DNA from: Limnohabitans sp. INBF002
Lineage (GTDB): Bacteria > Pseudomonadota > Gammaproteobacteria > Burkholderiales > Burkholderiaceae_C
Length of the DNA stretch: 64,000 nucleotides
Direction: 5' to 3'
NCBI RefSeq assembly: GCF_027924905.1
Contig: NZ_AP027055.1
Coordinates: 62,001 to 126,000 of the forward strand
Shown: positions 27,058 through 36,112 of the stretch, in pieces
Numbering within the stretch: position 1 is the first letter of the stretch
Layout: each line of letters opens with the position of its first letter
The notes under the pieces: generated by a model
Databases searched by the model: none
The model's input: the letters and a program-made list of their open reading frames with translations, nothing else
Told to the model about the DNA's origin: nothing
Made by a program: the position numbers and the translations under genes

Positions 27058-27462
27058 TCAGCATTCATCCGTTCCATGCCCCGGCGCAGCCTGAGTCGGC
27101 ACATGGTGGCGCAAGCCCACTTGTTGGTTGTGTTCATCCACAAACACCAATTGAGGTTCATGGCCAGCCACTTGGTCTTCATGCACTTGCGCGAATGAGG
27201 CAATGATCAGCAAGTCACCCACGCTGGCACGGCGAGCGGCAGAGCCGTTGACCGAAATCATGCCTGAGCCACGTTCGCCTTTGATGGCGTAGGTGATGAA
27301 GCGTTCGCCGTTGTTGATGTTCCAGATGTGGACTTGTTCGTTCTCACAAATGTTGGCGGCGTCGAGCAGGTTTTCGTCGATGGCGCAGGAGCCTTCATAG
27401 TGCAATTCGCACTGGGTGGTGGCAACGCGGTGAATTTTGGATTTGAGCAGGGTACGGAACAT
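27058..27462 (-). CDS. panD: Aspartate 1-decarboxylase (pyruvoyl)
   Basis: A 134-residue proenzyme that makes beta-alanine for pantothenate and CoA. The self-cleavage site is G24-S25 in HYEGSCAID; the new N-terminal serine becomes the pyruvoyl group. The start at 27462 gives the standard [13 protein letters not shown]. The end ([14 protein letters not shown]) is slightly extended. It stands alone, followed by a strong terminator. Confidence 0.95.
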   Translation of the reverse strand: MFRTLLKSKIHRVATTQCELHYEGSCAIDENLLDAANICENEQVHIWNINNGERFITYAIKGERGSGMISVNGSAARRASVGDLLIIASFAQVHEDQVAGHEPQLVFVDEHNQQVGLRHHVPTQAAPGHGTDEC

Positions 27463-27508
27463 GTCTAAAAATCGGTCAAAAACGAAGCAATGCCTCAATC
27501 ATAGTGGG

Positions 27509-28786
27509 TCAGCCCAAATACTTTGTCGCGCCAAGGCCCGCCACGCGGCCACTGGCCAGGCAGGCGCTCAGCAGGTAGCCGCCGGTAGGCGCTTCCCAGT
27601 CCAGCATTTCACCCGCCACAAACAGGCCGGGCAGGGCGCTGGCCATCAGGTGCGCGTCCAGTGCTTCTAGGCGCACGCCGCCTGCGCTGCTGATGGCTTC
27701 GTCTATGGGGCGCGTAGACGCCAGCGTGATGGGCAAATGTTTGATGGCTGCGGCCAGTTGCGCCGGGTCGTTCATGGCTTCTTTGCTCAACACTTCGTGC
27801 AGCAGTGCCAAATGCAAAGCGGTGAGGTTGAGGCGGCTTTTCAAATGGCTGCTGAGCGAACGGCTGCCGCGTGGGTGCGACACCTCGGCCAACACGCGCT
27901 CGGGCGTGAAATCGGGTTTGAGATCGAGTGCCAAGGTGGCGCTACCGTTGCGTGCTATGTCGTCGCGCAACAAAGCTGAAGCGGCGTAAACCAAATTGCC
28001 TTCCACGCCTGTGGCGGTCACCACGAATTCGCCGCGACGGCTAAAGCGAGCGCCTAAGCTGTCGGTGAACGACAAGGCCACCGACTTGAGCGGTGCGCCT
28101 GCAAACTGGCTTGATAAGTGGCTGCTCCAGCCGGTCTTTCCATCACGTCCCTGCACGTCAAAGCCGCAGTTGGCGGGGCGCAGTGGCGACACGTCCATGC
28201 CTAACGCGCTCACCCACGGCTGCCACGCGCCGTCCGAGCCCAGCTTGGCCCAGCTGCCGCCGCCCAGTGCCAACAGCACAGCATTGGCTTGCACTGTCTG
28301 TTCGCCTTGTGGCGTGTCAAAGCGCAATGTGAATTGTTGATCGGTGTGTTGCAACGCACCGTTCCAACGGTGGCGCATATGAAACGTGACGGGCACGCCC
28401 TGTGCGGGGTGGCGCAAACGGTGCAACCACGCACGCAGCAGCGGCGCGGCTTTCATGTCGGTAGGGAAGATGCGCTGCGAGCTGCCTACAAAGGTGTCCA
28501 GGCCTAAGCCTTTGACCCATTCGCAAATGGCAGTCGCATCAAAGGTTTTGAGCCAAGCGGCGCAAGCCTCGCTGCGCTCGGCGTAACGGGTGGTGAACAG
28601 CTCAAAAGGCTCTGCGTGCGTGAGGTTGAGCCCACCCAAGCCAGCCAGCAAAAATTTACGACCCACCGAAGGCATGGCGTCATACACATGCACGTGAACG
28701 CCTGCAGCGCTGAGCATTTCAGCGGCCATCAGGCCAGCGGGGCCTGCGCCAATGATGGCGATTTGTTGGTTTGTATTTGTAGTCAC
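27509..28786 (-). CDS. FAD-dependent oxidoreductase (TIGR03862/HI0933-like flavoprotein)
   Basis: A 425-residue flavoprotein. The N-terminal Rossmann motif GAGPAG spans residues 13-18, followed by GRKFLLAGLGGLNLTHAEP near 48-66, the signature of the HI0933/BaiN-like family. The C-terminal FAD contact is LPGLFVAGEMLDWEAPTGGYLLSACLASGRVAG (adjoining blocks). Members are often annotated as NAD(FAD)-utilising dehydrogenases; the natural substrate is unknown. It diverges from ureD. Confidence 0.85.
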   Translation of the reverse strand: MTTNTNQQIAIIGAGPAGLMAAEMLSAAGVHVHVYDAMPSVGRKFLLAGLGGLNLTHAEPFELFTTRYAERSEACAAWLKTFDATAICEWVKGLGLDTFVGSSQRIFPTDMKAAPLLRAWLHRLRHPAQGVPVTFHMRHRWNGALQHTDQQFTLRFDTPQGEQTVQANAVLLALGGGSWAKLGSDGAWQPWVSALGMDVSPLRPANCGFDVQGRDGKTGWSSHLSSQFAGAPLKSVALSFTDSLGARFSRRGEFVVTATGVEGNLVYAASALLRDDIARNGSATLALDLKPDFTPERVLAEVSHPRGSRSLSSHLKSRLNLTALHLALLHEVLSKEAMNDPAQLAAAIKHLPITLASTRPIDEAISSAGGVRLEALDAHLMASALPGLFVAGEMLDWEAPTGGYLLSACLASGRVAGLGATKYLG

Positions 28787-28836
28787 CCACTAAGTGTAGG
28801 CGGCGAATACCTTGCATCGTGAGCGAAAATCAGCGC

Positions 28837-29670
28837 ATGACTGGTTGGCACGCACATCTCAAACTCGACTACACCCTTAGCGCGGCGCGTACGGTGGCTA
28901 AGTTTGAACACGAAGGCCCGCTGCGTGTGTTGCAAAGCCTTTACCCCGAAGGCGACGCCGTGTGCCACAACGTCCTGGTGCATCCGCCCAGTGGTTTGGT
29001 GGGCGGCGACTTGTTGGACATTCAGTTGAGTTTGGGCGCCAACACGCACGCGCTGCTCACCACACCTGGTGCCACACGTTTTTACAGAAGCGAACAAGGC
29101 TTGGCCACGCAACAAGTCAAAGCCCATGTGGGCGATGGCGCACGCTTAGAGTGGCTGCCGTTAGAAACCATTGCCTACAACGGCTGCCACGGTTTGAACC
29201 ATGCCGTGTTTGATTTGGCCCCCACGGCAGAGATGATGGCGTGGGACATCACGGCGCTGGGTTTGCCCAATGCCAACTTGCCGTTTGAACGCGGTCAGTT
29301 GCAGCAGCACCTAGAAGTGTCCGGCGTGTGGCTAGAGCGCGGACTGGTTGATGCACAAGACGCGCGTTTGATGGATGGCCCTTTGGGTTTGGCCAAGCAC
29401 CGCTGCATGGCCACGTTGGTATTTGCGTGTGGCGCCGACTTGCCGCGTGAGCGACGCGATTTGGCTTTGGCCTTGGCGCGTGAGTTGACGGAGGCTTCGC
29501 CTGCGGGGTTGGTCGCGGGTGTGACATCGCCGCATCCGCGTGTGGTGGTGTTGCGCACTTTGTCGCCCTTGGTGGAGCCTGCGCAAAATTTGTTGCGTGG
29601 GGTTTGGGCTTCGTGGCGACGCGGCATGTGGGGTATGTCGGATGTGCCGCCGCGTATTTGGTCTATGTAG
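28837..29670 (+). CDS. ureD: Urease accessory protein UreD
   Basis: A 277-residue protein that binds apo-urease and, with UreF and UreG, forms the nickel-delivery complex. Motifs: GPLRVLQSLYPEGDAVCHNVLVHPPSGLVGGDLLDI (adjoining blocks), TTPGATRFYRSE, and LEWLPLETIAYNGCH. I chose ATG 28837 (MTGWHAHLKLDYTLSAAR) because it fits the family; a GTG at 28819 in frame is the alternative. It is separated from ureABCEFG by the oppositely oriented urt genes. Confidence 0.93.
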   Translation: MTGWHAHLKLDYTLSAARTVAKFEHEGPLRVLQSLYPEGDAVCHNVLVHPPSGLVGGDLLDIQLSLGANTHALLTTPGATRFYRSEQGLATQQVKAHVGDGARLEWLPLETIAYNGCHGLNHAVFDLAPTAEMMAWDITALGLPNANLPFERGQLQQHLEVSGVWLERGLVDAQDARLMDGPLGLAKHRCMATLVFACGADLPRERRDLALALARELTEASPAGLVAGVTSPHPRVVVLRTLSPLVEPAQNLLRGVWASWRRGMWGMSDVPPRIWSM

Positions 29671-29692
29671 TTTTTGGTTTTTGCTGGGCTCG

Positions 29693-29770
29693 CTGGAGGC
29701 AGAGGGGTTGGGCAGGTTCCTCATGCTGGGGTACCAGAAGTCGTCACCTGCCCAACCCCTCTGCCCCCAG
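29693..29770. repeat. Long inverted repeat between ureD and urtE
   Basis: Arms of 25 bp (29693-29717 and 29746-29770) with one mismatch, including a perfect 20-bp core GGCAGAGGGGTTGGGCAGGT, around a 28-nt loop. It sits in the 118-bp gap between convergent ureD and urtE. It may act as a bidirectional mRNA end or be a dispersed extragenic palindrome; no poly-T tail follows. Confidence 0.8.
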
Positions 29771-29788
29771 ACTGCGGCCTGCGTTGTT

Positions 29789-30511
29789 TTAGATTGCAAC
29801 CAGCTGACGTACGTTATCCCTCTGCATATCCGAACCTAAGCCGCGCGCAATCACTTCACCGCGTTCCATCACCAAATAGTCGTCTGCCAATTCCTCGGCA
29901 AAGTCGTAATACTGCTCGCACAGCAAGATGGCCATGTCGCCACGGCTGGCCAGCATGCGAATCACGCGGCCGATGTCTTTGATGATGCTGGGTTGAATGC
30001 CTTCAGTCGGTTCATCCAATACCAACAACTTGGGGCCTGAAGCCAAGGCCCTCGCAATGGCGAGTTGTTGCTGTTGGCCGCCCGACAAATCACCACCACG
30101 GCGATGCAGCATTTGTTTGAGCACAGGGAACAGTTCAAACAACTCCGCGGGAATGTCTGTGCCTGCGGGTTGCGTGGCGAGGCCCATGCGCAAGTTGTCT
30201 TCTACCGTTAAGCGCGCAAAAATTTCTCGGCCTTGCGGCACATAGCCAATGCCTGCGCGTGCACGCTCGTACGGTGCGGCGCGTTCGATGGCTTCGCCGT
30301 TGAAGGTGATGCTGCCATCGCGAATGGGAACCGCACCCATCAGTGATTTGAGCAGCGTGGTTTTGCCCACGCCGTTGCGACCCAGCAGCACGGTGATGCG
30401 GCCTAGGTTGGCTTCAAAGCTCACATCGCGCAGGATGTGTGAGCCGCCGTAGAACTGGTTGATGTTGGCGGCTTGAAGGATGGGCGTGTGTGTGGTTTGC
30501 ATAGTCAACAT
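29789..30511 (-). CDS. urtE: Urea ABC transporter ATP-binding protein UrtE
   Basis: A 240-residue LivF-type ATPase. Walker A is GRNGVGKTT (about residues 43-51), signature LSGGQQQQLAIARAL, Walker B LLVLDEPTEGIQPS. The phrase INQFYGGSHILRDVSF identifies UrtE rather than a generic LivF, as does its place at the end of urtABCDE. The start is either 30511 or the ATG at 30502; neither has a good ribosome site. It lies 5 bp after urtD. Confidence 0.93.
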   Translation of the reverse strand: MLTMQTTHTPILQAANINQFYGGSHILRDVSFEANLGRITVLLGRNGVGKTTLLKSLMGAVPIRDGSITFNGEAIERAAPYERARAGIGYVPQGREIFARLTVEDNLRMGLATQPAGTDIPAELFELFPVLKQMLHRRGGDLSGGQQQQLAIARALASGPKLLVLDEPTEGIQPSIIKDIGRVIRMLASRGDMAILLCEQYYDFAEELADDYLVMERGEVIARGLGSDMQRDNVRQLVAI

Positions 30512-30516
30512 CAGAG

Positions 30517-31389
30517 TTAGCGGCCTAGGTACACCTCAATCACGCGCTCGTCGGCTTGCACTTGTGCCAGCGTGCCTTGCGCCAACACCGAGCCGTCGCA
30601 CAGCACGGTGACGATGTCGGAGATGGTGTTGATGAAGCTCATGTCGTGTTCCACCACCATCAGCGAGTGTTTGCCCTTGAGGGTCAAGAAAAGTTCTGCC
30701 GTGCGTTCGGTTTCAAAGTCGGTCATGCCGGCCACGGGTTCGTCGAGCAGCAAGAGTTTGGGGTCTTGCATGAGCAACATGCCAATCTCCAGCCACTGCT
30801 TTTGGCCGTGGCTCAGGTTGCCTGCTTGGTCGTTCACGCTGTCCTCTAGGTGGATGGTGTGCAGCACTTCGCTCAGGCGGTCGCGCTGCGTGCCGTTGAG
30901 TTTGAAGAACATCGAGGCAGCCACGCCCTTGTGGGTTTTCAAGGCCAGCTCTAAGTTTTCAAACACGCTCAAGTGTTCAAACACCGTGGGTTTTTGAAAC
31001 TTGCGGCCAATGCCCAGCTGCGCAATTTCGGGCTCGTTGTGGCGCAACAAGTCGATGGTGCTGCCAAAGAACACTTGGCCCGAGTCGGGTTTGGTTTTGC
31101 CGGTGATGATGTCCATCATCGTGGTCTTGCCCGCGCCGTTGGGACCGATGATGCAGCGCAGCTCGCCCGGTGCAATGTCGAGTGACAAACCGTTGATGGC
31201 TTTGAACCCATCAAAGCTCACGTGTACATCTTCTAAGTACAAGATGCGGCCATGCGTCAGGTCAAGGCTGCCGGGTTCGTGGATTCGGCCATAGCCCGCG
31301 CTGCGGTCGCCAGAGGTGACGTCGTTCACCACGCGCGCTTGGTGTGTGGCGAGGCGCTGGGCGCCTTCTTCAAACAGATCGGGGGTCAT
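30517..31389 (-). CDS. urtD: Urea ABC transporter ATP-binding protein UrtD
   Basis: A 290-residue LivG-type ATPase with an N-terminal extension of about 45 residues before the ABC domain. Walker A is GPNGAGKTTMMDIITG, signature LSHGQKQWLEIGMLL, Walker B LLLLDEPVAGMTDFE. The ATG at 31389 overlaps the urtC stop by 4 bp, indicating coupling. Confidence 0.93.
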   Translation of the reverse strand: MTPDLFEEGAQRLATHQARVVNDVTSGDRSAGYGRIHEPGSLDLTHGRILYLEDVHVSFDGFKAINGLSLDIAPGELRCIIGPNGAGKTTMMDIITGKTKPDSGQVFFGSTIDLLRHNEPEIAQLGIGRKFQKPTVFEHLSVFENLELALKTHKGVAASMFFKLNGTQRDRLSEVLHTIHLEDSVNDQAGNLSHGQKQWLEIGMLLMQDPKLLLLDEPVAGMTDFETERTAELFLTLKGKHSLMVVEHDMSFINTISDIVTVLCDGSVLAQGTLAQVQADERVIEVYLGR

Positions 31390-32516
31390 ACGCGCTCCTC
31401 TGCTTTTGTCTTGGCGCTGAGTTTTTGCATCAGGCCCACCACGCCCTGCGGCATGTACAGCGTCACGCCAATGAACAACGCACCCAAGAAATACAACCAA
31501 AACTCAGGCGCCGTCACCGTTAACCAGCTCTTCATGCCGTTGACCAAGAACGCACCCACGATGGGGCCCAGTAGCGTTGCACGGCCACCCACGGCGGCCC
31601 ACACCGCCATCTCAATCGAGTTGGCGGGGCTCATTTCGCTGGGGTTGATGATGCCCACTTGCGGCACATACAAGGCCCCAGCAATGCCGCACATCACGGC
31701 CGAGATGACCCAGATGGTGAGCTTGTAGGGCAGGGGCGAGTAGCCTGAAAACATCACGCGGCTTTCTGCATCGCGAATGGCTTGCAGCACGCGACCAAAC
31801 TTGCTTTGCACTAACCAGCGGGCAAACAAAAAGCTCATCAGCAAGGCCCAGCCCGTCAGGACAAACAAGGTCATGCGCATGGCGGGTGTGGCAATGGGCA
31901 AGTCCAAGATGCGTTTGAAATCGGTGAAACCGTTGTTGCCACCAAAGCCAGTCTCATTGCGGAAGAACAGCAGCATGGCGGCAAACGTCATGGCCTGCGT
32001 GATGATGGAGAAATACACGCCTTTGATGCGCGAGCGAAACGCAAAGTAGCCAAACACAAAGGCCAACACACCAGGCACCAACACGATCAGCAACAGCGTG
32101 GCAAGAAAGCTGTCACTGAAGGTCCAATGCAAAGGCAAGGTTTTCCAATCGAGGAACACCATGAAGTCGGGCAGGTTACTTTTGTAGTTGCCGTCGGTGC
32201 CGATCTGGCGCATCAGGTACATGCCCATCACGTAGCCGCCGAGTGCAAAAAACAAACCGTGGCCAAGCGACAAGATGCCGGTGTAGCCCCAAATCAAATC
32301 CATGGCGAGCGCACAGATGGCGTAGCACATGATCTTGCCCACCAAGGCCACGGCGTAGTCACTCATGTGGAACACGTTGTCTGCGGGTACCCATAGGTTG
32401 AGCACAGGCACCACCGCGCACACGGTGATGAACGCAGCCAAGAAAAAAATCCAGCCCTTGGTGCCCAACAAAGCGGGTGCCTCTGGCAGTTGCAAAGTAG
32501 AAGTGGTGTGTGTCAT
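31386..32516 (-). CDS. urtC: Urea ABC transporter permease UrtC
   Basis: A 376-residue LivM-type permease with about ten hydrophobic segments. UrtC features include LIWGYTGILSLGHGLFFALGGYVMGMYLMRQIG (adjoining blocks) and FGGNNGFTDFKRILD. The start at 32516 has a GGAGG site 7 bp upstream; the frame continues 15 bp further. The urtB stop is 1 bp upstream. Confidence 0.92.
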   Translation of the reverse strand: MTHTTSTLQLPEAPALLGTKGWIFFLAAFITVCAVVPVLNLWVPADNVFHMSDYAVALVGKIMCYAICALAMDLIWGYTGILSLGHGLFFALGGYVMGMYLMRQIGTDGNYKSNLPDFMVFLDWKTLPLHWTFSDSFLATLLLIVLVPGVLAFVFGYFAFRSRIKGVYFSIITQAMTFAAMLLFFRNETGFGGNNGFTDFKRILDLPIATPAMRMTLFVLTGWALLMSFLFARWLVQSKFGRVLQAIRDAESRVMFSGYSPLPYKLTIWVISAVMCGIAGALYVPQVGIINPSEMSPANSIEMAVWAAVGGRATLLGPIVGAFLVNGMKSWLTVTAPEFWLYFLGALFIGVTLYMPQGVVGLMQKLSAKTKAEERV

Positions 32517-32517
32517 G

Positions 32518-34131
32518 TCATGCCTCCGCACTGCGGCCTTTCATGGCAAAGATGCCTTGGGGGCGTTTTTGGATGAACACAATGATGAACACCAACACCG
32601 CAATCTTGGCCAGCACGGCACCGGCCACGCCTTCGAGCAATTTGTTCATGAGGCCGAGGCCCATCGCGGCATACACCGTGCCCGCCAGTTGACCCACGCC
32701 ACCCAGCACCACCACCATGAAGGCGTCGACGATGTAGTTTTGACCGAGGTCTGGCCCGACGTTGCCGATTTGGCTGAGCGCACAACCGGCCAAGCCCGCG
32801 ATGCCGCAGCCGAGAGAGAACGCATAGGTGTCAATGCGTGCCGTGTTCACGCCCAAAGCCGAAGCCATCGGGCGGTTTTGTGTCACACCGCGCACGAACA
32901 AACCCAAACGTGTTTTGCTGATCAAGAGCGTCATGCCCACCAACACAAACACCGCAAAGCCAATGATGATCAAACGGTTGTAGGGCAGCGAGAGGTTGGC
33001 CAGCAGTTGCACGCCGCCGCTCATCCACGAAGGGTTTTCGACGCCCACGTTTTGCGCGCCAAAAATGCTGCGCACGCCTTGCATCAACACCAAGCTGATG
33101 CCCCATGTGGCCAGCAGTGTTTCGAGCGGGCGGCCATACAAGTGACGCAACACCAATCGCTCCAGCACCGCACCCACCAAGGCCGCTGCGAGGAACGAGG
33201 CTGGCACGGCCACCAACAAATACGCGTCAAACATGCCCGGTAAATATTGGCGAAACAAGCCCTGCACCACGTAGGTGGCATACGCACCAATCATCATCAG
33301 CTCGCCGTGTGCCATGTTGATGACACCCATCAAACCGTAGGTGATGGCTAGCCCTAAGGCCACCAACAACAAGATAGAGCCCAAGCTGATGCCGGTGAAC
33401 AAGGCGCCGAGTTTTTCACCCCAGCTCAACGCCGCTTGGATGGTGAGCAACGAGGTTTGCAACTGAGCGCGCACCTTTTTGTCTTCCTCTTGGCTCAGAC
33501 GTTGGTTGAGCAAAAGTTGGGTGTCCGGCGTTTGGCTGTCAGCCAAAGTTTTGGCCGAGGCAAAGCGTTCGTCGGCGTTGTTGCTGTTGAGCAAAATCGC
33601 CGCGCGGGCCAACAGCATTTGTTTTTTCACGCCCTCGTTGCTTTCGCTGGCCAAGGCTTTTTCCAGCATGGCAAGTTTGGTCGGGTCGGGTTCTTTCAGC
33701 ACCGACTTGGCAGCTTGCACACGCAAGGCGGCATCGGGGCTGAGCAATTGCAGGGCAGACAAGGCGGCGTCAATTTCGCCGCGCATGCGGTTGTTGTTGA
33801 TCACGTCTTCTGCGGTGTCGGGCAGGGCGGTGGCTTCACCGCTCACGGGGTCAAACGCTTTGCCGTCGCGCACCACCAGCACTTGGGTGCCATTCACTTT
33901 CACCGCGTCATCGGCCATGGCTTGCAAAAAGGCGGCGGTTGGTGCGTCGGGTGAGGCGAGTGCTTTTTGCAGTGCGGTCACGCGCGCATCGGTGTCACCC
34001 AGCGTGAGTGCGCGTGTTTGTTCCGTGGTCAACGCCAATGCAGAGGCATGGCTCAACACGCCGAGTGCCAGTGTGCAAACACCGCGCAGCGCGAGCTGAC
34101 GTGCCCACGCAGGTAAAGAAAAACAGGTCAT
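32518..34131 (-). CDS. urtB: Urea ABC transporter permease UrtB
   Basis: A 537-residue LivH-type permease. The long N-terminal extracytoplasmic region (about residues 30-245, after a signal-like segment ending ASALA) is typical of UrtB and holds helical repeats. The permease proper begins at GISLGSILLLVALGLAITYGLMGVINMAHGELMMIGAY (adjoining blocks). The ATG at 34131 has GGGAAT upstream; an ATG at 34143 is possible. It is separated from urtA by an intrinsic terminator. Confidence 0.92.
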   Translation of the reverse strand: MTCFSLPAWARQLALRGVCTLALGVLSHASALALTTEQTRALTLGDTDARVTALQKALASPDAPTAAFLQAMADDAVKVNGTQVLVVRDGKAFDPVSGEATALPDTAEDVINNNRMRGEIDAALSALQLLSPDAALRVQAAKSVLKEPDPTKLAMLEKALASESNEGVKKQMLLARAAILLNSNNADERFASAKTLADSQTPDTQLLLNQRLSQEEDKKVRAQLQTSLLTIQAALSWGEKLGALFTGISLGSILLLVALGLAITYGLMGVINMAHGELMMIGAYATYVVQGLFRQYLPGMFDAYLLVAVPASFLAAALVGAVLERLVLRHLYGRPLETLLATWGISLVLMQGVRSIFGAQNVGVENPSWMSGGVQLLANLSLPYNRLIIIGFAVFVLVGMTLLISKTRLGLFVRGVTQNRPMASALGVNTARIDTYAFSLGCGIAGLAGCALSQIGNVGPDLGQNYIVDAFMVVVLGGVGQLAGTVYAAMGLGLMNKLLEGVAGAVLAKIAVLVFIIVFIQKRPQGIFAMKGRSAEA

Positions 34132-34143
34132 CCAGATTCCCAT

Positions 34144-34170
34144 AAAAAAGGGGAGGGCCGTGCCCTCCCC
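34144..34170 (-). terminator. Intrinsic terminator between urtA and urtB
   Basis: Minus strand: GGGGAGGGC / GCCCTCCCC with a 3-nt loop followed by six T. Placed after urtA and before urtB, it should let most transcripts end after the abundant binding-protein gene with read-through into urtBCDE. Confidence 0.88.
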
Positions 34171-34194
34171 CAAGTTCATCCCTCGGAGAAAGGG

Positions 34195-35469
34195 TTACTT
34201 CTTCACAGGCTCATCAGGCTTTGAAGCATTGCCTTCGATGAAGGGGCTCCATGGCTTGGCTTTGACGGGGCCTGGTGTTTTCCAAACCACGTTGAATTGG
34301 CCGTCAGCCTTGATCTCGCCGATGAACACCGACTTGTGCAAGTGGTGGTTCTTTTCATCCATCTTGCTCACGATGCCGCTGGGCGCTTTGAAGGTTTGAC
34401 CGGCCATGGCGGCGATGACTTTGTCCACATCGGTGGACTTGGCTTTTTCAACCGCTTGCTTCCACATGTTGATGCCGATGTAAGTGGCTTCCATCGGGTC
34501 GTTGGTCAAAGGCTTGTCTTTGTGGCCAGCGATGCCTTTGGCTTTGGCGTAGGCAGACCATTTCTTGATGAACTCATCGTTGGTGGGGCTCTTGATGGAC
34601 ATGAAGTAGTTCCATGCCGCCAAGTGACCGACCAAAGGCTTGGTGTCCACGCCGCGCAACTCTTCTTCACCGACTGAGAAGGCGACGACGGGCACGTCTT
34701 TGGCTTTCAAGCCAGCGTTGCCGAGTTCTTTGTAAAACGGCACGTTGGAGTCACCGTTGATGGTGGACACCACGGCAGTTTTGCCGCCCGCAGAAAACTT
34801 CTTGATGTCAGCCACGATGGTTTGGTAATCGCTGTGACCAAACGGGGTGTACTTCTCGTCGATGTCTTTGTCGGCCACGCCCTTGCTCTTGAGGTAGGCG
34901 CGCAAAATTTTGTTGGTGGTGCGTGGGTATACATAGTCGGTGCCCAACAAGACCCAACGCTTGGCGCCGCCGCCGTCTTTGCTCATCAAATAGTCCACCG
35001 CGGGGATGGCTTGTTGGTTAGGCGCTGCGCCTGTGTAGAACACGTTTTTGCTGAGCTCTTCACCTTCGTATTGCACGGGGTAGAACAGCAAGCCGTTCAT
35101 TTCTTCCACAACAGGCAACACCGATTTACGAGACACCGAAGTCCAGCAACCGAAGATGACCGAAACCTTGTCTTGGCCGAGCAACTGCTTGGTTTTCTCA
35201 GCAAACAAAGGCCAGTTCGAAGCGGGGTCGACCACCACGGGTTCGAGCTTTTTGCCCAACACGCCGCCCTTGGCGTTGATTTCGTCGATGGCCATCAGCA
35301 CGGTGTCTTTCAACACAGTTTCAGAAATCGCCATGGTGCCTGACAGGCTGTGCAGCACGCCAACCTTGATGGTGTCTGCCGCCAGCGCTTGTGGTGCGAT
35401 CACAAATGAGCCAACGGACAGAGCCGCAGCCGCGGCCAAAGCCTTCAGATTTCCTCGACGATTCATCAT
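34195..35469 (-). CDS. urtA: Urea ABC transporter substrate-binding protein UrtA
   Basis: A 424-residue periplasmic binding protein with a signal peptide (about 1-30, ending ALA) and the mature start ADTIKVGVLHSLSGTMAISE, typical of UrtA/AmiC-type type-I binding proteins. Further UrtA phrases: VIFGCWTSVSRKSVLPVVEE, NGLLFYPVQYEGEE, and DYVYPRTTNKILR. It is the first gene of urtABCDE and is preceded by a near-consensus sigma-54 promoter. Confidence 0.95.
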   Translation of the reverse strand: MMNRRGNLKALAAAAALSVGSFVIAPQALAADTIKVGVLHSLSGTMAISETVLKDTVLMAIDEINAKGGVLGKKLEPVVVDPASNWPLFAEKTKQLLGQDKVSVIFGCWTSVSRKSVLPVVEEMNGLLFYPVQYEGEELSKNVFYTGAAPNQQAIPAVDYLMSKDGGGAKRWVLLGTDYVYPRTTNKILRAYLKSKGVADKDIDEKYTPFGHSDYQTIVADIKKFSAGGKTAVVSTINGDSNVPFYKELGNAGLKAKDVPVVAFSVGEEELRGVDTKPLVGHLAAWNYFMSIKSPTNDEFIKKWSAYAKAKGIAGHKDKPLTNDPMEATYIGINMWKQAVEKAKSTDVDKVIAAMAGQTFKAPSGIVSKMDEKNHHLHKSVFIGEIKADGQFNVVWKTPGPVKAKPWSPFIEGNASKPDEPVKK

Positions 35470-35538
35470 GGGGGTTCACTCCAAAAATTAAGGGTTGGTT
35501 CGGCGCTCGTGGTAACGGTGCGCTTCGTAACAGCTATC

Positions 35539-35553
35539 GCAAACCCTGTGCCA
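35539..35553 (-). promoter_or_regulatory. Sigma-54 promoter for urtA
   Basis: Minus strand TGGCAC-AGGGT-TTGC, matching the -24/-12 consensus TGGCAC-N5-TTGC at every defined base, with the invariant GG and GC separated by 10 nt. It lies 70-84 bp upstream of the urtA ATG on the correct strand. Confidence 0.78.
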
Positions 35554-35592
35554 ACGCGCATTTCTCCTAGGCAAAAAGTAGCGTTGCTATAA

Positions 35593-35709
35593 GGTGCATC
35601 TCAAGCGCGGCGCGGATGCACCAAGACAGTTCAATTCAGGCGCCATGCACCAAGGTGGCGCGGCTTGAGGTGTGGTTGTGCGTGCACCAAGACAGGTTTT
35701 ATGCACCAA
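35593..35709. promoter_or_regulatory. Cluster of NtrC-like TGCACCAA half-sites
   Basis: TGCACCAA occurs at 35617-35624, 35646-35653, 35683-35690 and 35702-35709, with an inverted AAGGTGCA at 35591-35598. The known NtrC site is the palindrome TGCACCA-N3-TGGTGCA, so these are half-sites, some with poor partners. The first and third share a longer GCACCAAGACAG. They sit between the two sigma-54-type promoters, as expected for enhancer sites. Confidence 0.5.
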
Positions 35710-35719
35710 AGCATGCACT

Positions 35720-35735
35720 TGGCGCATGCGATGCA
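35720..35735 (+). promoter_or_regulatory. Candidate sigma-54 promoter for ureA
   Basis: TGGCGCATGCGATGCA keeps the essential GG-N10-GC spacing (35721-22 and 35733-34) but differs from TGGCAC-N5-TTGC at two positions. It would start transcription about 30 bp upstream of the ureA ATG. Confidence 0.45.
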
Positions 35736-35775
35736 CTGCAAAAGAGGGCACGCAAGTTGCATAGACCAAACCACT

Positions 35776-36078
35776 ATGGAACTCACTCCTCGCGAAAAAG
35801 ACAAGCTCTTGATCTTCACTGCCGCCTTGTTGGCCGAGCGCCGACAAGCCCGTGGCTTGAAGCTCAACTACCCCGAAGCCGTGGCCCTCATCAGCGCAGC
35901 CGTCATGGAAGGCGCCCGTGATGGCAAAACCGTGGCGCAACTCATGAGCGCAGGACGCAACGTGCTCACCCGCGCCGATGTGATGGAGGGCGTGGCCGAG
36001 ATGATTCCCGACATCCAAGTCGAAGCCACCTTCCCCGACGGCACCAAGCTCGTGACCGTTCACCAACCCATTCTTTGA
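35776..36078 (+). CDS. ureA: Urease gamma subunit
   Basis: A 100-residue structural subunit, exactly the family length, beginning [23 protein letters not shown] and ending VHQPIL. Conserved [21 protein letters not shown] is present. It starts the ureA-BCEFG operon; upstream ATG/GTG codons in frame would add residues not found in the family. Confidence 0.97.
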   Translation: MELTPREKDKLLIFTAALLAERRQARGLKLNYPEAVALISAAVMEGARDGKTVAQLMSAGRNVLTRADVMEGVAEMIPDIQVEATFPDGTKLVTVHQPIL

Positions 36079-36112
36079 AATTCTTTTGACCCACGTTTTG
36101 GGAAACACCGCC

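Noticed and set aside
32365..33243. Open frame of 292 codons on the plus strand
   Set aside because: Antisense to urtB/urtC; very His-rich shadow composition.
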